From: Prunella strophiata
Lineage: Eukaryota > Chordata > Aves > Passeriformes > Prunellidae
Length of the DNA stretch: 64,000 bases
Assembly (NCBI GenBank): GCA_036583965.1
Contig: JAZBQD010000027.1
Location: 29,209,001 to 29,273,000, forward strand
Reading direction: 5' to 3'
The notes under the pieces were generated by a model that ran no database searches, was not told the origin of the DNA, and worked only from the letters and a program-made list of their open reading frames with translations. The translations under genes were made by a program, and so were the position numbers. Of the stretch, positions 57,480 to 64,000 are shown piece after piece (the first letter of the stretch is position 1; each line of letters starts with the position of its first letter).

Positions 57480-60400
57480 CTGGAATTGCAAGTACAGAGA
57501 GCATCATTCCAAGAAAGGGACAGTGGACATCTATCATTACTCACCTGTGAGAGGTGAAATTCCTCTCATTGTGCTTCCAGCCCACAGAGGAGGGGCCAGA
57601 TGGAGACTCAAAGATGGACACCCTAAAGATAAATATATTCAGCCTCTTATAGGATAGGAAGAGGCTCCTTTGCCCTCTTGGCTTGGAACAGGGTGGGTGG
57701 TTTTTCTTCCCCTCCTACCACTTTATTCCCCATTCAACATCTTCTATTATTTCAGCTTCTGTGGCCCTCTGCATCTTTCTGCACAATTGTGATTCAGTGT
57801 CTGCTTGGCTTTGGAGCCACAGCACCAAATCAAGCCATGCTGTGCCTTTACAGGGATCATCTTTTGAACCAGAAGTCCTTCCCTGGCCCAGACAGGTGTC
57901 TAAGGCAGGCCAGCTCCTGTGGCAGGGGAGGACAATGAGGTGCTGAGCAGTGTCCCAACACACCCAGCTGTGCCAGCTAGAAGCCAGCTTCAGCACAAAT
58001 TCACATGGAGATCCAAGTGCACTACTCCTGCCCCTGCTGAGAAATCATCCCATGACCTATTGCTTCAACCTCCAAGCCAGACTCTGAGAGGTAAACTGAA
58101 AGTCTCAAGAGGTATTGTTCAAATCCACTAAGCTTCTACCACAAACCTGACCCAAATTCAGTGTATTTTAGAGTGGGATTTCCCAAGACACAGCTTCTGA
58201 AGATCTCTTCCTCCCCTTCAGAGGGGTCTGCATGTGAGCAAGGAGCAAATGAACCCAACAAGATCCTCACAAACCATCACAAACCTACTCCTCTTCACTG
58301 GGGTACCCCAGCCCCTGAATCAAGGGGACACAGAGGGGCAGTTTGTCTCCAAGCCAGTTTGGTGCAGGTTCACCTGTCAAAGATGTTGGCACAGACCAAG
58401 TCCCCCAGAAACTGCCCCAGAGCTGCCACCTCAGACTGACAGCAACAGCACAGAGCTGGACAGGACCCATGATCATCCTGCCCTAAACTGAACTGTGGCT
58501 GTAGGGCAAGTGGTTTTTCCTTTCCTGTGAGCCCATCTGTGATGGGAAGAACAAGGATACTGACAAAAGCCAGGTGGAACAGAGCCTTCCCTTTGCTCAC
58601 TGCCAGCATCTCCAGCTCCTGACATGGAATGCACACCCTGTGCTGGTGGCTCTGTACCACATCTGCTAGGAAACTCTCCACAGAAGGTGCTCTAGAACAA
58701 AAAAAATTGCTTCACTGGCCTCCTTTTATTCATCTCCTTTATTTTGTCCAGATTAAAATTTCTTTGGAATCTCTTCATTTTTCTCCCTGTTTTGAGGTTT
58801 TTCACTGGCCATTTCCCCCCCTTTTTCTCTGCTCATTTTCACACTCCATCCACTATTCCATGCTGCCTTACAGTGGAGGAGCAAGGGCTGGGAAGTATCA
58901 ACAAGACAGGGGTGCTAAAAGCAGACCCCAGCATGTGCCCAGGCTGACTCCAGGCAACCCCTCCATGTCTTGGGAGGCTGTTTTTACACAACTACTTTTA
59001 ACCCAGACAGCTTGGATGGCAGTGTGGTGAATAGTTGGCTCCAGCACAGCTTGCTCCCTCCTTTGCAGGGCCCTGGAGGATTTACTGTGCCAGCTAGCTC
59101 ACGGCAGAGCCTCTGCTACTGCATCTCTGCTGATGATCACTGCCCTGCCAGCAAAGTTGGAGCTGGCAGGTGGCCAGAGTGTGATCCTGTCTCCAGCCAC
59201 ACAGACTGCTTGAAATCTGCTCCTGGATCAGCTCCGTGCGCTACCGAGTGCCTCACATCCTCGAGTACAGGGCATTCCTTCCAAGAGAGGGTTTTCTTCA
59301 GATCACAGTGTCCCTGGCAAGACACCAGCAGGTCTGGGACTCCCATGGGGGAGCCATGCTGGGTGAGCACTGAGCTGGGGGCTGGGAAGGGACCTTCAGA
59401 GACTCTCTGAGCAATTCTCCCAAGCCCTTCCAAGAAGGGGTGAAGAAATGAGGGTGGCATCTTGTGTGGAACATCCTGCGTGTGTGGGCCCTGGAAGGGC
59501 TGAGAGGCACCACTGACCTGTCAAGTGGCACCATTTCTTAGCTCAAAATTCATGTTTATTGCTCTTCCTTCCCACAGCTGTGGATCTTCTGCCCAGGGCT
59601 GGAGGCAAAGGATGGGTCACAAAGTAGCTGCATTCCCTTTCTTCCTAGCTGTGAGACAAGAGAGCAAAGGGCTTTGCATCCCATCAGTCAGCTCTTGACC
59701 CTTTAGTTGCCTGGAGATGGGTCACAAGAAGGCTGAAAAATCCTTTTGGGACCTTCATGTTCTGTCCTGTCAACTCTTAGGTTTCTGGAAGCCTTCACCC
59801 TCTCAATTACCACCCTAGTAAATGCTATAGATAGCAAAGGGCATCCCATTGATGGGAAACCCAGTGGGCACATAAAAGAAAAGCTGCTTCTCATTTCAAT
59901 CAAAACAGGGCATGAGAGAAGAGAGAACAGAAAGAAAAGGCATCTCTGCAGCCAAACCCAAGCCTGAGCAAGGCAGGGGGGCTGCCTGCCCAAAGGTCTG
60001 AAAGGAGGAATGTGCACACAGAAAGAAAATAGTGTTCATAAACAAGTAAATGAGACGTGAAAGCCCTGCTGCATCCTGCAGCAGTAACCACAGGGAAAGG
60101 GGCTGAGCACCAGGGGCAGAGGGCACCCTGGCACCAAGCAGCCCAGCCCTCCTCCCTGCAGAAATCCAATGCTCTTCCCATGTGGTGCAATAAATGGGAT
60201 TCCAGTACAGGGAGGCAGAAAACTGTCACAAGAGAGGGATGGCAAGGCCTGTCCTGGTACCCTGTCCCCTCCCCTCCTCTCTGCTGGCTTCACATTCCTC
60301 CCCCACACTCCACGAGGACGATCATATTTTTAGTACTCATGTTAACAACTAATTAAATGGCAGAATTAGAAACAGCCTGAGAACTCTGCCTTCCAGAACA

Positions 60401-63400
60401 TCCCTATCCCTTCATTCCCTGTCCCCACTGCTCCCTGATGAGTTGGGAGTGCTCCCAGCTTTGGACCAGGAAGTTCTATTTCCCCTCTGCAGGATCCTGG
60501 CTGTGAAGGCAAGATGTGGAAGTGCTCATAACATCCCAACAGGAGCGCCCTCCCCTCTCTCTCCACTGCAGATCAGGCATTCCTTTCTCACCTCTGCCTC
60601 CTCCTGCCCTGGGAAAAGGGCTAAACTGGGCTTGCAGTGCCTGAGAACCAGCTCAAGGAGGTTCACAAGCTCAGCATTTACACAACAAAGCTAAAAACTT
60701 CCCCACCCCTGTGATACCAAGGGGGCCCAGCACTCCGAGGCAGGTGAACCAGAGACTTCTTTGGACTTGCTCACCCAACCAAGCCCAGGCAGCTGGAAGG
60801 ACTCAGGTCTTGGCCTCAACACCTTGTCTCTCCAGGCCAGACCTACCAGCTGCAGACCTGGTAATGTCCCCAAGGCCAAGCCTCCACTCTGATCAAGCAA
60901 CAAGAGATGCCCAGCCCAGCAGATTGGTGCTGGTGTAGACTGTGCTTCTCCTTTACTCCCACAGCCCTGGAAGCTGCTGCTCCCAGGACATTCTCTGCTA
61001 CCAGCCAGGGTCTATGGCAATGCTGAAGGACTCCTGCCCATGCCAGTCCCAACCTGCTCCTAAGGTCAGGGCTATCCCAGAGGACATTCCCAAGTAACCA
61101 CAGGACCTTTAAACAGTCAACCACAAAGCTGAACCTGCTTTGCAGGGCCAGTCTTCCCCAAACACTGAGTCAGAGCAATTAATGGAACAAATGCATGACA
61201 GTTAGTCAGACAGGAAGATGCCATTGCCTAAGGTACCTCGGATGGAAGGGCTGGCCCTCCTTCAGGATCCACTGACCTCTGCCAGATATATGAGCTGGCC
61301 TCAGCTTATATAACTGCAGAAAGTATTTATAACATCAAATGCTCACCATTCCCTTGCCTTTTGACCACGTTTATGCAGTTCACATGCAGCTACACATGAA
61401 GTTCAAAGCATCTGCATTATTACATTACTGGGTTTTTTGAACAAGGCTTTCCACCACAGAACGTTAAGGATTCTTTTTTTTTTTCTAAGGAAGTTCTTCT
61501 ACTCCTTCTGCTTTGTAGTTAAAAAGATTTACTCCTAAGTTCTCAGAAAACTCATTCCAGACTCCAAGAAATCTGAATTTGCGAGGAACTCACAGTGATT
61601 ATGGTGGAAAGACTGAGACAGACAGTATAGTCACAGGGAGTGGTGCAAACAGACCTGAGACCTACCTCTGCTGATTGCTGGCAGCAAGCTGTCTTTCTCT
61701 GGGAGCTCCAGAGCAGCTGAAACACGGTCTATAGAAATTTCATAGACCACCTCAGCCTCTCCAAGCCACTAATTGTCTTTTATGCTTCATTGAAAGCAGT
61801 TGCTGTTGGCTGTATTATTGGTAAACTATCCCCAAGTGTTCAGAAAGGCTGCCTGAAAATTAAATTTCCTCAGGAAAAAAGCCTGGAGGAGAGCAACAGA
61901 ACTGTAGGTAACCAGCATACAAATGGTCAAAGGTAATTTCTGGCAGCCCCAAAGAAGCATTGTGAAGAGAAGGGGATGAAGAACAAAGTTCACTGAAGAC
62001 CTCCAGAAGGTGATGACACCAACAGGAAGGTGAGGAGGACCCTCCTGAAAAACACACTCAAAGATCATGAAAAAATGGTTTATAAAGAGATTAAAATCTA
62101 GATGGCAGATTAAATAATTTCTAGCGAAGAACTGATGGAGAACAATAAATCTAGTGATCTTTGGGCTGTGGCAAAGCATTAAAATAGCAGAAGGGAAGGC
62201 AGCTGCAGAAGAAAAAGTCTCATGATGCTTCTCCTGAAAACATCCAAGAGAGCCCAGTTCAGAGAAACAAAAGCAAAGAGCAAAAGAGCAAAGTGTGACC
62301 AAGACTCTGCAGACAAGAGGCAGTTTGGCTTCTCAGAGAACCAATCTGATTCATGCAGAGAACTAAAGCATGGAAGGGCTGTATGTGTGTAGGGAAAAAT
62401 CAGCATGGCATTTCTGCTCCTTGGGAGCAGACAGCAGTGTGAGGGGTGCAGGTCTTGTGTGCTGACCCTAATATTTTAATGTCAGGATAGACAGGAGATT
62501 AGCAAGATTTAGCACAAGGAAAGGAGTCTGTCTTTTTGGTGACAGACCCCTCTCTTGTGTATGGACCCGTCTCCACCCCTGGCCATAGCTAGGTCCTTAA
62601 GCTCAGGAATTTTTCTCAAACTGCCATTAACTCCTCCCAAGCTTTTTCTTTCTCTTTACTCTCACATCTACTCAGATTCTCCATTAGCCTCTTGTGAGAG
62701 TTTTTTTGTCTAAAGCCACACATTCATGGCCTCCTCAGTCCTGAGTTTCTCCTGTGTAGGACAATAATATACATTGTGCATGGTACAAAGCAAATTATGA
62801 TGTGGGTGAAGCTCACTGTTTACGGAGAGCAGAGTCCACCACCCACCCTCCCCAGCTCATTAAATCTAAAACCAAGGGCAGTCTTGAACCAAAGTCTTCA
62901 GCTCGTGCCAGAGGCTCAAAGAAGCTCAGATCCAGCTTCATACTTCACAGCTCTGGCACCAGAGCCAAGACAACACCCCTTTTCCCCTGCACCTCCACGC
63001 TACAGCCCTGATCCAACATTTCCAGATGGTGCCATTTCTCATGTCCCTGGCTGGACACAAGCTCAGAGGCTGGAGCTAAATGCAAGCTTTTGATGAGACC
63101 AGTCACCCCAATTACCCCTCTGTTCAATGGCTTGCAGGCCACTGGGAGAGCTCCGAGGGGAACGTGTGTGGCTGAAGCACTTGCTGCAGTCAGATGATTG
63201 TCAAGCTGAGTCTTGGAAGTGATTTCTGGAAGCTGGAAGAATAAATTTCATGGAGATTTGCCTTCCTCAGCAAGCAGCTGTAGCAATATGCTATTGAAAA
63301 AACAGCCCTGAAAGTCATTGAGGGAGGGAAGCTGGCAAAAAGGAACTTTGAAACAGGTCTTTAACAGCAGTGTGAAACTTTTAAGGGTTGAACATCACGC

Positions 63401-64000
63401 ACTTGTAAAAGCTGAAGGTCTGGGTCTGCCGTGCAGGTGTCAGGAGTAATTATTTCCAGTTACTTATTGAGAAACACTTTAGACATTTTGACTGCAAAGT
63501 GTAAAGGGCTTTGCCAGAAAACTCCCAACACTGAAGAGGTGGTAAGAGAGGCAGGAAAAAGAGAAACAACAGAAATAGCAGAAAATGCACAAAACACCCA
63601 GATTCTAGGGAACCAGTAGCCATTTTGGCTGTTTTGCAGCCTGCAAGGACTGATGACCTTAAGGGTCCACCCTGAATCCTCTGAGGCCAAGGAGAACCTT
63701 GCCTCCAGCAGGTAGTAGGCCAAGTTATAAAGACATGGTAAAATTTGATAGTTATCCTCACACTTGCAGCTGGATTGGGAAGTTCTGGCTGCTGCCTGGG
63801 CAGCCCTGGAGTTGCTGCAATCTGCCATCTCAGCTCTGAAAACATTGACACTCCTGGCTTGTGTCTGTTTGCTATTATGTGCTGCAGAGTGAAGTTCACT
63901 GTCTCCAGAATCCTAAAAGACAGACCTGGAAGGTCCAGGAGAAACCAAATGTGAGTCTAGAACTCTGTCAAGAGCCTGCACTTATGGTAAACCTGTAGTC
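57480..64000 (-). other. PAPPA2: Upstream PAPPA2 intron (partial)
   Basis: 6.5 kb 5' of the zinc-site exon. The previous exon must end in phase 1 to donate the first base of Gly. I checked the minus strand for a donor preceded by pappalysin-like sequence and found none that convinces. No transposon or RNA gene recognised; a short T run lies near 61471-61484. Confidence 0.7.

Noticed and set aside
58370..58476. Possible upstream PAPPA2 exon with a GACAG|GTGAAC donor
   Set aside because: The phase could fit, but the preceding residues do not resemble the pappalysin segment before the zinc site.
61826..62302. 158-codon minus-strand open frame rich in hydrophobic residues
   Set aside because: It reads a purine-rich stretch in reverse, giving Phe/Leu-rich text. 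No family resemblance and no splice context as the missing upstream PAPPA2 exon.

Overview
This window is vertebrate genomic DNA, most likely from a passerine bird. Almost all of it is one gene on the minus strand: PAPPA2 (pappalysin-2, PAPP-A2), a secreted metzincin protease that cuts IGF-binding proteins. I reconstructed 19 consecutive coding exons, from the zinc-binding active-site exon (57186-57479) to the stop codon (1253-1255). Every intron is GT-AG. All exon phases agree, and segment lengths match human PAPPA2 as I remember it, except for one extra base in the twelfth exon. The joined exons encode about 1076 residues once that base is discounted. The signal peptide, pro-region, laminin-G-like part and first two LNR modules must lie upstream, beyond 64000.

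The bird assignment rests on several truncated CR1 LINE 3' ends (for example 4331-4716, 28201-28375, 38361-38528) and on LTRs resembling passerine endogenous retroviruses (for example 42525-42825, 41421-41838, 49425-50134). It also fits the compact layout, with 19 exons in 56 kb. No other protein-coding gene, tRNA, rRNA or CRISPR array is supported.

Layout from high to low coordinate (5' to 3' of the gene): 57480-64000 is upstream intron. 57186-57479 and 54661-54853 encode the catalytic core and are separated by an intron holding a 33-copy, 48-bp minisatellite. 52938-46284 encodes the central Cys-containing region. 42484-41924 holds two exons flanked by LTRs. 32595-16004 encodes the five CCP (sushi) modules. 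3746-3648 encodes the third LNR module, and 1327-1253 the acidic Cys-containing tail. Downstream is a CpG-rich 3' UTR.

The strongest unusual observations are these. (1) A short tandem array at 1311-1733 has copied the final exon's splice acceptor with the first ~20 exon bases, leaving seven decoy acceptors upstream of the real one. (2) A single extra base at 30160 creates an in-frame TGA in CCP2 in an otherwise intact gene. (3) The 48-bp minisatellite keeps exact register with no indel over 1.58 kb. (4) A solo LTR with matching target-site duplications sits 40 bp from an exon's 3' splice site.
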